A DNA stretch of 64,000 nucleotides from Pyropia yezoensis (GCA_009829735.1 CM020618.1:33828894-33892893); one strand, 5' to 3'; positions 39,822 through 50,523 are shown, counted from the first letter of the stretch. The notes: a model not told the origin generated them from the letters alone. Numbers and translations: made by a program.

Positions 39822-41817
39822 GCCGTATGGCGCGACGGGAGTGCACGGGGCGGTGAGAAAGCGCCGCCAACGGCAAGCGGGGTCGTGACGGATCGCGGCG
39901 GTCGTGCGGCGAGAGCGGGGGGATAACAATGGGGGAGAAGGGGGGGGTTTGGAGGGGGGAAGATGGAGAAAGGGACGAGAGTGGCTAGTGGTGGCAATCA
40001 CTGCATGTCATCTGCCTCGTAGGTGGAGGAACCACACGCGGGACGAAGGGAGCGCTGTATCAGATCATGAGACGGGAGAGGGGAGGGGGGGATGCGCGTG
40101 TTCACCGGCCTGCGCTGGGCGAAGTGAAGTGAGTGGGCCGTACAAGTATACGGGCGCACGAAGGCCCGCGGCGGCAAGATGTACTGTACAATACATCTCA
40201 GAAAAAATGCCCGTGCTTCGCCCAGCTGATAGCAGACGCCCCGTGGGCCGCGCCCGAGGGAGATGCGGGCGATGCGCTGCTCCGCTTTTCTCAAGCTGAA
40301 CACGCCCCCAAACCACACAAATCAATGGACAGGCCGCGACGCCAGTCGCGATGGGAGGCACACCGACCACTCTCGCCGGGACGGCAACGGTCTGGTCCTC
40401 GCGGGTGCATGGGTCTCCGTACACCATGAGGAGGGAAGCCGTCACGGGTCATGAGTCGACTGCGTCTGGCTCGATTGTTGCGGTGTGCAGCTGTAATCGA
40501 GAGATCCAAAGCACGAGAGCATCCATCAGGATATTCACTGTATGCCTCCCTTATTGACCCCACTGATACCACCGGGGCTTCCTGGGATCCAAACGTCCGG
40601 GACCGTTGAATGGAGCGGACAAGCCCTCACTTAACGTACAGTGCCACACGCAGTTGTTGCGTTCGGGGCGTCTCCGCGCGCTGCGGCTGCTCGAGCCGCA
40701 GGGGGGGGGGGGCTGCGCCACCACTGGCGGCGGCGGCGGTGGTGGGGGGGGGGGGGGGTAGGGGGGTCTTCCCGGGGGGGCGGGAGGAGCGGCGCCGCTG
40801 TGGGGGGGCACCGCGACGACCCTGCTGGCCAGGGCGGCTGCGGCGGTGGCGGTGGCGGTGGCGGTGGCGGTGCTGGTGGTGGCGGTGGCGGTGGCGGTGG
40901 CGGCGGCTGCAGCGGCGGCGGCGGTGGCTTCGGCCACGGCCGTCACCGCGGGGCAGGCGGCGGCGGCGGCAGCCGCGGCGGCGGGGGTGGCAGCCGCGTC
41001 TTGGGGCGGTGCGGGGGGCAGCGGGCACCTCCCCGTGTCGGCACCCCTAGCCCCACCACCGCCGCTGCCTCCCCCACCCCCCTGGCCGCCGCCGCCACCC
41101 CCGCCGCCACCTCCACCCCTATCATCATTTTGGGCTGCTTCGCCCGCGGCGGGGAATCGCAAGGTTGGAGCGCGTGGCGGCGGCGGCGGCGGCGGCCGCA
41201 CACGCGCTGGCACAGGCGCAAGCACAGGCGCTAGCACTTGCGCAAGCACAGGCGCAAGCGCAAGCGCAGGCGCAGGCGCAGGCGCAGGCGCAGGCGCAGG
41301 CGCAGGCGCAGGCGCAGGCTCAAGTACACCATCAAGCGCAGGCGGAGTCTCAGGCACAGGCGCAAGCAGCAGCAACACCAGCGGCGGCGGCGGGGGCAGG
41401 GCGCGCCCCTCCCCCCCCGCCCTCCCCCCCCAACGGCAGCGCCTTTCCGGCCCAACCACCTTGCTGCCGCCATGCGGCTGATGCACGCGCAGCAGGCGTC
41501 GCGGGCGCAGCTGGTCGCCTCCCAGCAGGCACAGGCCGTGGCGGCGGCGTGGGCGGTGGCCGCTACCGCCACCGGGGGAGGGGGAGGACGCGGGGCGGGG
41601 GGGGGGCGACGGGGACGTTGCCGCGCAGCGCCTCACATACTGGCAAGGCGTCCGGCTGGCAAGGCTCCTCTCCTTTCCCAACCCACTTCGTCTTTACCCC
41701 CGAGTACCCTCCACCCGCGTCCTCTCAGCCTCCCAACATTCCCCTCCCCACATTCCGCCGCCCAACCTCTACCCCCTCGACGGCCCCACGACATACCTGC
41801 CGTCTGCAGCGGGCCCG
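39822..41817. other. Intergenic and simple-sequence DNA
   Basis: 39900-40620 is ordinary intergenic sequence. From 40690 GGT/GGC triplets and poly-G dominate, and at about 41200-41360 a GCGCAG/GGCGCA hexanucleotide array reads as Gln-Ala, Arg-Lys or Pro-Ala repeats depending on frame. A real gene may be hidden, but I cannot choose a frame. Confidence 0.4.
41200..41365. repeat. Hexanucleotide microsatellite GCGCAG/GCAGGC
   Basis: Perfect to near-perfect GCGCAG units, about a dozen in the central block, with degenerate units on each side. Confidence 0.85.
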
Positions 41818-42249
41818 TCACACCCCCCTCCCCGCGCCGCGCCAACCCCCGCCCCCCCCGCCCGTCCACCCGCCCCTATAAAGCGGGCGGGTGGGTGGGC
41901 CTGGAAAGGTCCCGTACATGAGCAGGTGGCTGGCCCAGGACACCGCCAGCGCGGCCGCCGCGAGCGACGTCTCGCCCACAAACGACGCCGCCGTGGCTGC
42001 CCGGCCGGCCCTGGCGGCCCCACCCTCAGCCCCGCCGCGACAGCCGCCATGGGGGAGAAAAAGAGAGCGGCGCACTACCCCACCGCGCGCACGTGCCGCC
42101 GCGCTGCCGAAAAGGGCGTCCGCCGCCCGCGCGGCCCCCAGCGTGGCAGAGGCCGTTTCCACCCGCACTGTCCCCCCGCCCGCGGGCGGACGGGCAGGCG
42201 GGCGGGCGGGCGGGCGGGCGGGCGGGCGGGCCTGGTCGGCGAAGTACAT
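41818..42249 (-). CDS. Hypothetical protein, possible membrane segment
   Basis: ATG 42249 (MYFADQ) is followed by a PPAR repeat encoded by a CGGG microsatellite, then a more ordinary stretch (GGTVRVETASATLGAARAAD) and a moderately hydrophobic segment near the end (GETSLAAAALAVSWASHLLM). The last residues are Gly-rich. It is weak; it may be one exon of a gene or chance. Confidence 0.2.
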   Translation of the reverse strand: MYFADQARPPARPPARPPARPPAGGGTVRVETASATLGAARAADALFGSAAARARGGVVRRSLFLPHGGCRGGAEGGAARAGRAATAASFVGETSLAAAALAVSWASHLLMYGTFPGPPTRPLYRGGWTGGGGGGWRGAGRGV

Positions 42250-42866
42250 GGAAGTGGTAGGAGAGTGGGGCGGGGGAAGGAGTGGGGGGCACGGTCATTT
42301 CGCAGCGGGGGCGCTGGGGACGCGGGGGGTGGCGGCCGTAGTGGGGCGGGCGAGCCTGGCTGCCCGCCTCCGCAGCGGGGATAGCGGCGGCCGGGACGCA
42401 GACCGTACCCCCGGCCGGTCCACGCCGCTCCAGCGGGAGGGGAGGCGGCGGCGGCGGCTGGGGCTGGTGTCGCTGTGGACGCCGGGCTCGGGATGGTCGC
42501 CACGAGACCCCCCCCCCCCCCGTAGCGCTCCCTTCGTGCCCGTTTGGTGGTCACAGTGGTCTCGGCCGGCTGGCCAAGCACGTCAAGCCGACTTGGAACG
42601 TCGGTCTGCCGCGTGGTACATACAGCCGGACAACTACGGAATGGACTCAGCGCCGTTTCTTTACTCTTGGGACGTAGTCGCTGGCAGTAGAAATACGGTG
42701 TCAGAATTGGTGTGCAACGAGCGGTTTGCTCAGCGTATCACGTTAAAAAACCAGATCATATGATCCTCTTCGGATCATATGATCCGGTCGGGGGAATAGA
42801 CACTAACGCACACCCTGACTTGCAATTCCTCCCCGGTCCGATAATCTCCCGCACGTGATGCCCAGT
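42250..42866. other. Intergenic with palindromic hairpin
   Basis: No gene supported. It contains the perfect inverted repeat at 42754-42784. Confidence 0.4.
42754..42784. repeat. Perfect hairpin of two self-palindromic arms
   Basis: GATCATATGATCC (42754-42766), loop TCTTC, GGATCATATGATC (42772-42784). Each arm contains the 12-bp palindrome GATCATATGATC, so the site is a palindrome of palindromes. Confidence 0.85.
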
Positions 42867-43591
42867 GATCAATTGACAGGGTTGCGGGGGGGATGATTCG
42901 GTTTCGGCTTTGGTTTTCAAATCAGGGTCGATTCACCCGAACGCCGGAAGGATTCGCCCGAACGTGACTTGCACTGAACCCACGAGGCGAACATGTCTCC
43001 ACGTGTCATGAACCATACTAAACCTTAGGATCGTCATGGTCGACTAACGCATCCAACAGAGAGCTCAGTGCTTTTCCAGCCCCCCGTGCGTAGAGGAGGA
43101 GTGACTCGTGTATGGCATCAGTATGAAGTGTCAAGGCAGCGGCACTGGCTGAAGCTCGCCACAAGCTGCGAAAGTACACCGGCGGTGTGAGCAGGCTCCG
43201 AATCGTCGTCCAGGTCGTGCCGCCTTAGCTCCACGAGGGTGCACCGACGAGGTCCTTCGCGCAGCATCCGTGAGCTCTACGAGAGCTCTCCTGCCGTCGG
43301 TCAGACCTCTACCACTGGCCGCAGAGGCGGCGGCCCATGCAAACACTCAGCCAGCGAAGAGCATGCGGGCTGTCGCAGTGACGGCACTGAGGCCATCTTT
43401 CCCAGGGTATGTACCGCCCCGCCGTGAGCAGTCCGGGTGGGCGACTGCCCCACATGCTCAAGAAGTGTGAATCTTCATGTGAGTATACTGTAAGACGAAG
43501 CGAATGCGTTCGGTTTGAGTTTTTGCAGTTGTGCCCTAATAACCGAACGTCTGGGAGATTCGGGCGAAAGTTGCAACCCTTTCAATTGACC
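42867..43591. mobile_element. Possible non-autonomous TIR element (MITE-like), 725 bp
   Basis: GATCAATTGACAGGGTTGC at 42867-42885 matches the reverse complement of 43573-43591 at 17 of 19 positions. A subterminal TTCGCCCGAA (42953-42962) has its reverse complement TTCGGGCGAA at 43559-43568, and CCGAACG words recur at both ends. The interior is AT-richer than the flanks and holds no supported gene. No clear target duplication was seen. Confidence 0.45.
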
Positions 43592-45208
43592 CCGTCCTGG
43601 TTCGGTGCCTCTGCTGCTGGACCGTGGGTGCCGACCTCCTCAACAACTCCTGTTGGATGCCCACTTCCACAGCTCTTCTTCATGATGTTGCTACATATGA
43701 ACGTCGCCGATGGGCGGCGTGGTCGCGACACCGGCACGGCAGCTGCGCCAGCGTGCCGCACCCACTTGCCGCCGCCCCTCCACCACCGTGGGGGTGACCT
43801 CCCCGCCTGGGGATGTGGGTGGAGCGGGCGTCTCGGGCAGCCTCGCGCCCTGAAATATTTCAGTCCTGACCTGGCCGCGCCCCCGCGTAGACACCGCTGT
43901 CCCGCAGGGTCGCGGCTCCACCCCCGGCCGTACCTGCGAAGACGATACAGCTCCTTGCACGACCGCTGTTTTTTCCCCTCCCCCCACCCACCGCTGTTCG
44001 CTGAGCACTTGCCGCCTGCTGCGGTACTGTGCTTGCTCTGCCCCCGCCGCTCGCTCAAGTGCAGCGGCCCTGCGGTCTGGTAAGGATGTTGGGGAAGGGG
44101 GGTACGCCTGAACGTGTGGGGAAGGGGGGTACGCCTGAACGTGTGGGGAAGAGGGGTCGGCGGGTGGCCAGGCCCTGAGGCGGCGTTGTCTGCCGGCGCA
44201 TGCAGTGGGGATTGGCGATATCACCGTGTTTTCCTCTTGTTGCGCTCTCTCCCCCCGGCGGGCCCGTTGGCACACGTCCCTGCTTGGCACTCTCTGAGGC
44301 TCTTACGGGCGTGAGCGGGTGTCCCGCTGCGTCGGCCTGCCTGGGCCTAGCGGTAGTGCTCCCGCGTGGGTCTTTAGGGTGGACGGGGTGGCCTGCGAGT
44401 CTGCCCAACGTCCCCCTGCGTTTGGTCTCAGCAGCACGCGTGCAGGCGTTCTTGCACAGGTGGCTGCCCCTCTTTCCTCCCCCCACCCCCTTTCCAACCC
44501 ACCCCCGCCCTCCCCGCTCTCCTCTGAGACCTCTCGTGTGTGCTGTCCTTGTGCGTAGGCGGTGGGCGGTGGGGAGGGGTGCGTGGACGATTGGTTTGGG
44601 CTCTGCGCTCAAGCGGCGCACCAGCCGAGGCGGGGGAGGGGGCGTCTTGGCGTCACCTGTCCCCACGCGAGCAGCACGCTGCGGGCGTGTGCCGACTCGG
44701 TCTACACCCCCCGTTGTTTTGTGGTGCGCCGCTGCGGGTCGTTGGGGTGGTCGTCATCCTCGTAGGCCCCGCCAGGCCCCCCCCTACCGCTACTACCACC
44801 GCACTGTCGCTGTTTGGGTGTCGGGCAGGGAGGTTGGGGGGTGGCGCGGGCGTTGCGTAGTGCCCTTGCTCTTTCGTTGTCGGCAACGCGCTCCTTGGCC
44901 GCGCGGCCAGACGGTTTGGGTGTGCTGCCCACGACAGGGGTATCCCAACGAAGGTTGCCGCTGCGGTCGGGGGGCGAGCGAGCGTGGCCTGTGCTCGGCT
45001 GTCTGTGGCGCGACAGCGGAGCGCCTCACTGTGGAGGCTCCCTCACTGCACTTGTCTGCTACGCCGCTGCTCGCTGTTGGTGCGGGGGGAGCCGACGTCA
45101 CTGCGCGACTTCTTGTGGAGCCGCTGCGGCGGCGCACGCCCGGTGGCTCGGGTGGTGCTTCCGCCTCATTATCCTGCTCGGTTCCCCCAGTGAGGGTGTG
45201 GCGTCACG
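43592..45208. other. Intergenic upstream of the NT-C2 gene
   Basis: No supported gene. A tandem repeat lies at 44091-44160. A donor-like CTG|GTAAGG is at about 44080, so a 5' untranslated exon of the NT-C2 gene could lie here. Confidence 0.35.
44091..44160. repeat. 27-bp tandem repeat
   Basis: GGGGAAGGGGGGTACGCCTG plus AACGTGT repeats at 44091-44117 and 44118-44144; a third partial unit follows. Confidence 0.85.
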
Positions 45209-46318
45209 ATGAAGCGGTCTTCTTCCAAGCTTATCACCCGCGCTCGTTCGGTGCGGCACGTCGGCAAGACCCCGTTCCGCTTCTCCTTTGCTATCACCGC
45301 TGAGTCGGTGGACAAGCTCACCACAACTAGCGACGTGTGCATCGTATGGGAGCGCAATGGCAAGCAGGAGCTGACGAAGCCCGTCAAGGTGGACCGCGGC
45401 AGCCGCAAGGCCAACTTTGGGGGCGAGCGGCTCTCCCAAGAGGTTACGCTCTTTAAGAACAACCCGTCGGACAAGAAGTTTGCCGACAAGGTGTTCAAGA
45501 TTGCCATTCGTGCGGTGGGGGACGTGAAGTCTGGCACCAAGCCCGCGACGGTGGGAAAGATCCACCTGAACCTCGCCGACTATGCAGAAGTGCCGTCGGG
45601 GTCGAAGCGCATCTCTGCGGAGCTGTCCAACGGCGCCTCTCTTATTGCCACCATTCAATCGACATTTCTTTCCATGGGCAAGAGCACCACCACTGGCTCC
45701 CGCGCAAGCCGCTCGGACGCGCTCTCTTCGGCCGAGAGTGACCTGGACCTGGACACGGACCTGGATGACTTAGATACGGACGGTGGCGGCGGCGGCGCGG
45801 GTGGCGCCGCCGGGGCCGGGGCGGGTGCGGCTGCAAGCGGGACCGACTCGGACGCGACGCCGTCGGGCTTTCTGCGCAACAAGATCCGGGGAAACCTCCA
45901 AAAGGCGTCATCCAAGCGGACCATCAAGCGTGCTGGTGCGGTTGCCTCTTCTTCATCTATCGGTGATGATGCCGGCGGCGGCGGCAACGCCGAGGTCGAG
46001 CGGTTACTGAAGGAGAACGCGCGGTTGAGGCGGCAACTGGATGAGCTGGAGAGAAGAAATGAGAAGCTCGAGGGCTCTGCCGGTGGCGGCGGAGCTGACG
46101 CTGGCGAGGCCGACCGCCTGCGGATAGAGGTGACGGATCTACGTTCGGCGCTGGCGAGGGAGCCCGTCTATGTGGACGTAGTTCAAGACCTCAAGGAGGC
46201 CAAGATGGCGCTCGCGATGCTGCACCTGGAGAATGAGCAGACTCAACTGGAGCTGATGCGGTATCACCGGGGGGAGATTTCACCACCTAAGGGCGGCGGT
46301 GGGCGCTTTAGGAAATAG
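45209..46318 (+). CDS. NT-C2 domain / coiled-coil protein
   Basis: 369 residues in one frame, starting at ATG 45209 and ending at TAG 46316-46318. Residues 1-150 form an N-terminal C2 (NT-C2, EEIG1/EHBP1-type) domain: a basic start, then VGKTPFRFSFAITAES, VCIVWERNGKQELTKPVKVD and VGKIHLNLADYA, the usual strand pattern with the conserved NLADYA. Residues 165-250 are acidic/Gly-rich linker. Residues 255-355 form a coiled coil (VERLLKENARLRRQLDELER, VVQDLKEAKMALAMLHLENE). NT-C2 proteins typically link membranes to cytoskeletal or transport machinery. No transmembrane segment is present. The natural TAG stop here shows that TAG is a normal terminator in this genome. Confidence 0.85.
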   Translation: MKRSSSKLITRARSVRHVGKTPFRFSFAITAESVDKLTTTSDVCIVWERNGKQELTKPVKVDRGSRKANFGGERLSQEVTLFKNNPSDKKFADKVFKIAIRAVGDVKSGTKPATVGKIHLNLADYAEVPSGSKRISAELSNGASLIATIQSTFLSMGKSTTTGSRASRSDALSSAESDLDLDTDLDDLDTDGGGGGAGGAAGAGAGAAASGTDSDATPSGFLRNKIRGNLQKASSKRTIKRAGAVASSSSIGDDAGGGGNAEVERLLKENARLRRQLDELERRNEKLEGSAGGGGADAGEADRLRIEVTDLRSALAREPVYVDVVQDLKEAKMALAMLHLENEQTQLELMRYHRGEISPPKGGGGRFRK

Positions 46319-46721
46319 GGCCTGTCGGGGTGGAAAGTGGGGGGAGGGTGGCGCGCATGGTCACTCCCGATTGTTGCTATTCTGTCAGTCGCGGTGGACG
46401 TAGGGCCGCCCCGGGGCTGCTGTTTAGCTTGCCTTGGTGGTAGCCGATGTTGCGATGCCTGTTCCAATGATTGTTCCGTTTCACAGTTTGGTTCCTGCGC
46501 ACGCCAGCTGTCCTAGTTTCCCGACCGTTTCCGCGTCGACTCTTGTTTATGGTCCTACATTGGGGCGTCTGCTTGACTGGGAACGTAGTGTCCATGTGCT
46601 CAGATGTGGCTCGCACCCGCCACGCCCCCCCAGTGGTGCCGTCTCAACCCTCCTCGTACGCAGGCCTCGCCATTAGTCCTTGTCATCTGATGTACAAGAA
46701 CGGTCTCGGCCTCTGGCACTA

Positions 46722-47933
46722 TCACAAAACGAACAGGATGGCAAACCGCCGGAGCAGTAGTCCAATCGTACAACACAAGACTTGAAACGCCAGTAACAGC
46801 ACGCACAGATGCTGCTCGGACAGCGGTCCTGTGATAAGAAGCACCAGGTTGACCAGGTTGAGGTGACTCGCGATGCCCTCAAGCTTCTTTGTCTCCCGGT
46901 TGTACCGCGGCAGGCGATGCCGTGGGCACGGCACAATGCCCACCAGCTGAGGGAGCGAGTAAACAAAATTGATAAGCTGCGGGATGAACAGCAGGAGCAA
47001 CGTCTCCGAGAAGTGGCCAAGGATGGCAGCCATGGCAAACGTCATGCCCGCAAAGTAGCAAAACGTGTCTCCCACAAATACCGCCGATGGAAACCAGTTG
47101 TGGTTGAGGAGGCCCAGCGTGCACGCTGCAAAGGGCATGACCAGGTCGATTGAGAAAAGGTGATTGGCGCGCAGACCGAGAGCATCGTCTACAGGGCCCG
47201 CCACGTCAACATTCATGGCGTTGTGGGCGAGCACAAACGCAGCAATAATGACGCTCTGGCCCGCCTCCAGCCCGTTGATGCCCGCATAGATGTTGATGGC
47301 ATTGGTACAAAAAATGGACAGCAGTGCCATGTACAGGTGGTAGAGTACCCCCAGCTGCAGCAGTCGCCCCATGCCCAGCACCTCGCGCAGTGGCCGCGGA
47401 ATGACAATCGTGGTAGGGCCGTCATAGTAAACTAGCAAAGGCAGCGCCGCGACGAGCGGCAGCGCCAACTTGTAGCGCCACTTGAGGTCCAGCACGTCAT
47501 CAGCAAACCCCAGAAGGATCATGAAGGTCACCGAAGATAACGCGGCAGTATAGAGCTCCACGCCGACGACCGCAGTGGGCCGCACGGCCGCCTCGAGGTC
47601 TGTTACTGACCGAGGCCCACCGCCCCGCGCACCGTGGAGTAGGCACAACACGATAAGGTAAATAGTTGCGGCCACAAGTCCAAGCGCCTCGGGGACGGGC
47701 GTATCGCCGGCGGGGGTGCCCTTCTTGTTGATGTCCTTGCCGACCAGGCCCGCCTTAGCCAGCAGCGGCGCCAGCAGGGGGATGAAGTAATTGGTCGCAC
47801 AAAAGCCCGCGGCCGACAGGACCACTGTACTGCATAGACGCGGGAGAGCACCAACAGCGGCAGCGGACCGCAACGTAACGGCCAAGACGGCGGCGGTGCC
47901 GAGACAGGCTGCCACCCTCGGGCCCGCGCCCAT
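46722..47933 (-). CDS. ALG7: UDP-GlcNAc:dolichyl-phosphate GlcNAc-1-phosphate transferase
   Basis: 403 residues from ATG 47933, close to the usual ~400 of ALG7/DPAGT1. This multi-pass ER membrane enzyme transfers GlcNAc-1-P from UDP-GlcNAc to dolichyl phosphate, the first step of the N-glycan precursor. Motifs in order: GLVGKDINKKGTP with PVPEALGL (about 63-85), the catalytic/Mg LLGFADDVLDLKWRYKL (about 140-156, DD at 145-146), NAINIYAGINGLEAGQS (about 211-227), NHNWFPSAVFVGDT, and PQLVGIVPCPRHRLPR near residue 340. About ten hydrophobic segments are visible. The open frame continues upstream of this Met, but the earlier residues look untranslated. It is intron-free here. Its 3' end lies about 400 bp from the convergent NT-C2 gene. 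Confidence 0.95.
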   Translation of the reverse strand: MGAGPRVAACLGTAAVLAVTLRSAAAVGALPRLCSTVVLSAAGFCATNYFIPLLAPLLAKAGLVGKDINKKGTPAGDTPVPEALGLVAATIYLIVLCLLHGARGGGPRSVTDLEAAVRPTAVVGVELYTAALSSVTFMILLGFADDVLDLKWRYKLALPLVAALPLLVYYDGPTTIVIPRPLREVLGMGRLLQLGVLYHLYMALLSIFCTNAINIYAGINGLEAGQSVIIAAFVLAHNAMNVDVAGPVDDALGLRANHLFSIDLVMPFAACTLGLLNHNWFPSAVFVGDTFCYFAGMTFAMAAILGHFSETLLLLFIPQLINFVYSLPQLVGIVPCPRHRLPRYNRETKKLEGIASHLNLVNLVLLITGPLSEQHLCVLLLAFQVLCCTIGLLLRRFAILFVL

Positions 47934-48257
47934 GACTTCGTGCCGAAGGAAACGGGGCTTGGGAGGAAGAGCTTGCGGATGGAAGACGAAGGAAGAATAA
48001 GACAGACGGCCAGGCGTGGTCAATGAGCCACCGCCCAAGAGGCAGACCTTGCAGTCACAGCGGCATCGCCTACGCCTCCGCCTCACAGCCCAGAACGCAG
48101 AGTTGAATGACCAAGAAGCACGTGCGTTCTGCGGGCGAAGTGGTAGCAGTTCGCGAAAGACGATACTGTCAGCGATTGCATCGTTCCCGAAAGTACATTC
48201 ATCGACTCACTTCTCAACAATTCACTGACTTGTGGCCTACTCGCTCGAATAGTAGCG

Positions 48258-48306
48258 GAAGAGAGGCCGAGGTATGTACTGTACATGCATACCTCGGCCT
48301 CTCTTC
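48258..48306. repeat. Perfect hairpin, 19-bp arms
   Basis: GAAGAGAGGCCGAGGTATG (48258-48276), loop TACTGTACATG, CATACCTCGGCCTCTCTTC (48288-48306), no mismatch. It lies about 330 bp upstream of the ALG7 ATG. It could be a small-RNA precursor, a terminator-like structure or the footprint of a mobile element. Confidence 0.85.
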
Positions 48307-48600
48307 GTCTCCACGCTCGCCTCCTTTCGTCACCGCGCGGTCGGCCACCCGCGGACAGTTATGAGCGCTGCCGGCTGGCAGACCCGGCTTTGGGGGAGTG
48401 TCCAGGTTGGCTCCCTTTCCCCGGCAGATCGCCGCAGATGCGCCAAAAGCCTTCGTCGTGGCCACGCGACGGCGACGGCAGCGTGAGACGCCAGTCGCAT
48501 GCGTAGACAAAGATGACAAGCCGAATCGAGCGGTGTTGTCAGAGGCGAAGCCGGTGGTGGCCATGGCTCACGGCGAGTGCGCCTCAAGAGTGCCAACGGC

Positions 48601-49152
48601 GGCGGGTGCTGCATGGCACGGGTAGCAACAATCGGGCGAGGTGCGGCGGCGGCCGCCACCCGCATCACCGGCCTCGACCCAGTCAGCCCGCGCAGAGGAG
48701 AACAGGCTGTGCGCTTCCAAGGGAAGTATCGGGGGCCACTACATACCGTGTCCCGACTGGTCAACGGCAAGAGTGTTCAATGCGAAACATTGTGTAGTTG
48801 GCTCTTCGTAAGGGCCGGATATTTACACAGCCCAGGTGGACCCCAAAAACCTCACCAGCGTCATCGCTTTCCCCAAGTGTACGAAGCACCTCTACGTACG
48901 GCACCACTTGATTAGAGGCCGCACACCCGTGCAGGTGACAGGCGCCGCCAAAAACCTCTACTGCCCATGCAGAGGCATCTCGTGAGCGCAATGCCTCGCC
49001 CCGCTCGTCAAGATCGACAATGGCGCATTGGCCGCGACAACGCCGACGTCAACAACTGCAGCGGATGCCGCTGCGGCAGCCTCCAAGACACCCATGACCT
49101 GCCACCCTGCAGCGACGCGTCCGCCAGATGCTCCCATGGCCTATGAGATCGG
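48601..49152 (+). CDS. Possible small gene with Cys-rich reading frames
   Basis: Three adjacent stretches look coding but are in different phases: about 48613-48790 (VRFQGKYRGPLHTVSRLVNG, KSVQCETL), about 48833-48970 (QVDPKNLTSVIAFPKCTKHL, KNLYCPCRGIS) and a short ORF from ATG 48991 (NADVNNCSGCRCGSLQDTHD). A 37-nt GTAG...ACAG interval could splice the first two in phase, but it is much shorter than other introns here. Product unknown. It may be a decayed mobile-element gene. Confidence 0.25.
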
Positions 49153-49395
49153 CCCACGACATAAAAAAGTCGGCACAGGTCCACCACCCTCCGTAACGTG
49201 GCACCTCGGGTGTGTCAGATGCACATGGCCTCACCACGGGCCAGCTGGGCGCAGACTGGTCGCGCCCGCCGCTTGTGCGTCGACCGTCCTTCGCTTCCAC
49301 AGCTTACCGCGCCCCCCGAGCTTCCCCGCATCAGCATCTCCGTGTTCTTCGATGCCGTCGGACCCTGCGCCCCCACCATGGCTTGGTGTGGCAAA

Positions 49396-50523
49396 TTAGG
49401 TGTTGAGTGCCCAGTCGTACTTGTTGATCTGGACACGAACGGGCGAGCCCGAGGAGCTCAGGAGATCAGTCAGCTCGGCACGCTTGTCAGACGCCTCAGG
49501 AAGGTGGTCCCGCACCCAGCCCAGCACGCCTTCGTCGCTGCCACCGCCGAAGTCAACAGCATACCACGAAAATATGGCCGACAGGTGAACCGTACGAGCC
49601 TTGGAATCTACCGCGCAGTTGGCGTCATCGCTGAGGAAGGAGGAGGCAGCACCCTCGAGGGCCTCCTCCACATTGTCCTCCTCAAAGTAGCGCACTGGCG
49701 GACACGACGCGGCGGCGCAGTTGAGGGCCATGTGGATGAGCGGCTCCGCGGCCGGCAGGGCCACCTTACGACGTGGGTCGGAAGGCCCAAACGGTGGCGA
49801 AAAGATGAGCATTGGTGAGTTGCCACGGAGCACTCCATTCTCCATGTCGCTCAGCGAGTACACGTGGTCCCCAACTCTGTACGCCATGCGGGTCGTCCAG
49901 ATCAACCGTCCGAGCGACGATGTCGAGGCGCCAGCCACGCAAACCGCGTGGATGGTCAGCGCATTGTAGAGGTTCATAAATAAGACGAGCCGCTGGCGCT
50001 TGGTCAGCACCTCGGGGGAGAGAGCCCCGAGAGTGCGGGTACGATCGACATACGCGGCAAACTCGGGACTGGTACGAAGGCCATCGTAGTCCACAGAGGA
50101 GCCGTCTTCCGACAGGTAGCGGGTGTGAAGAGCAAGAATGTCTCCCCGTAGTGCACCTGCAGCCGCTGCCGCGGCTGCAGCCGCGCCAACCGCGTCCTCT
50201 ACGTCCTCATCACTGCTGCTGCTGCCGCTGCGGCGATTACCACGGGCGGCAACTGGCAAAGCCTTCACAACCGGCTCGTTGAGCACCCGGGTGCCTACAA
50301 GTGCCCGAAACAAAATGGAAAAGAGCCGCGGCAGGCCCATCGTCATGGACGACACAGACGACGGCAGTAGCGCCGCGGGGGAGGCGGGGAGGAGGCGAGC
50401 GCGCAGGGACGCGGGGTGCGCGACCAGACCGGCGAATGTGCGGACAAAAGCCAGGCGCGGGGGGCTCCGCCGCGCCCGAGAATGCACGGTCAAGGGGGTG
50501 ACGAAGGTGGTCAGTGCGACCAT
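49396..50523 (-). CDS. DUF547 family protein, possibly organelle-targeted
   Basis: 375 residues from ATG 50523. The first ~60 residues are Arg/Ser/Ala-rich with almost no acidic residues (LTVHSRARRSPPRLAFVR), like a plastid or mitochondrial transit peptide. A Ser-Ser-Asp-Glu linker and Ala run follow. The DUF547 domain (about residues 130-340) shows VLFMNLYNALTIHAV, the YSLSDMENGVLRGN block, DPRRKVALP and NCAAASCPPVRYF, all conserved in this family. The biochemical role of DUF547 is not established; in plants it is often found with leucine-zipper-like N termini, absent here. It is divergent from COQ4 across 638 bp. The first ATG after the upstream frame was chosen because it begins the transit-like region. 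Confidence 0.85.
   Translation of the reverse strand: MVALTTFVTPLTVHSRARRSPPRLAFVRTFAGLVAHPASLRARLLPASPAALLPSSVSSMTMGLPRLFSILFRALVGTRVLNEPVVKALPVAARGNRRSGSSSSDEDVEDAVGAAAAAAAAAGALRGDILALHTRYLSEDGSSVDYDGLRTSPEFAAYVDRTRTLGALSPEVLTKRQRLVLFMNLYNALTIHAVCVAGASTSSLGRLIWTTRMAYRVGDHVYSLSDMENGVLRGNSPMLIFSPPFGPSDPRRKVALPAAEPLIHMALNCAAASCPPVRYFEEDNVEEALEGAASSFLSDDANCAVDSKARTVHLSAIFSWYAVDFGGGSDEGVLGWVRDHLPEASDKRAELTDLLSSSGSPVRVQINKYDWALNT

Noticed and set aside
40551..41921. Gln-Ala, Arg or Pro-Ala repeat proteins
   Set aside because: All come from one hexanucleotide array read in different frames; no frame has independent support.
44200..45303. 367-residue frame before the NT-C2 gene
   Set aside because: It overlaps the NT-C2 coding region in another phase and shows no domain; it is treated as upstream non-coding DNA.
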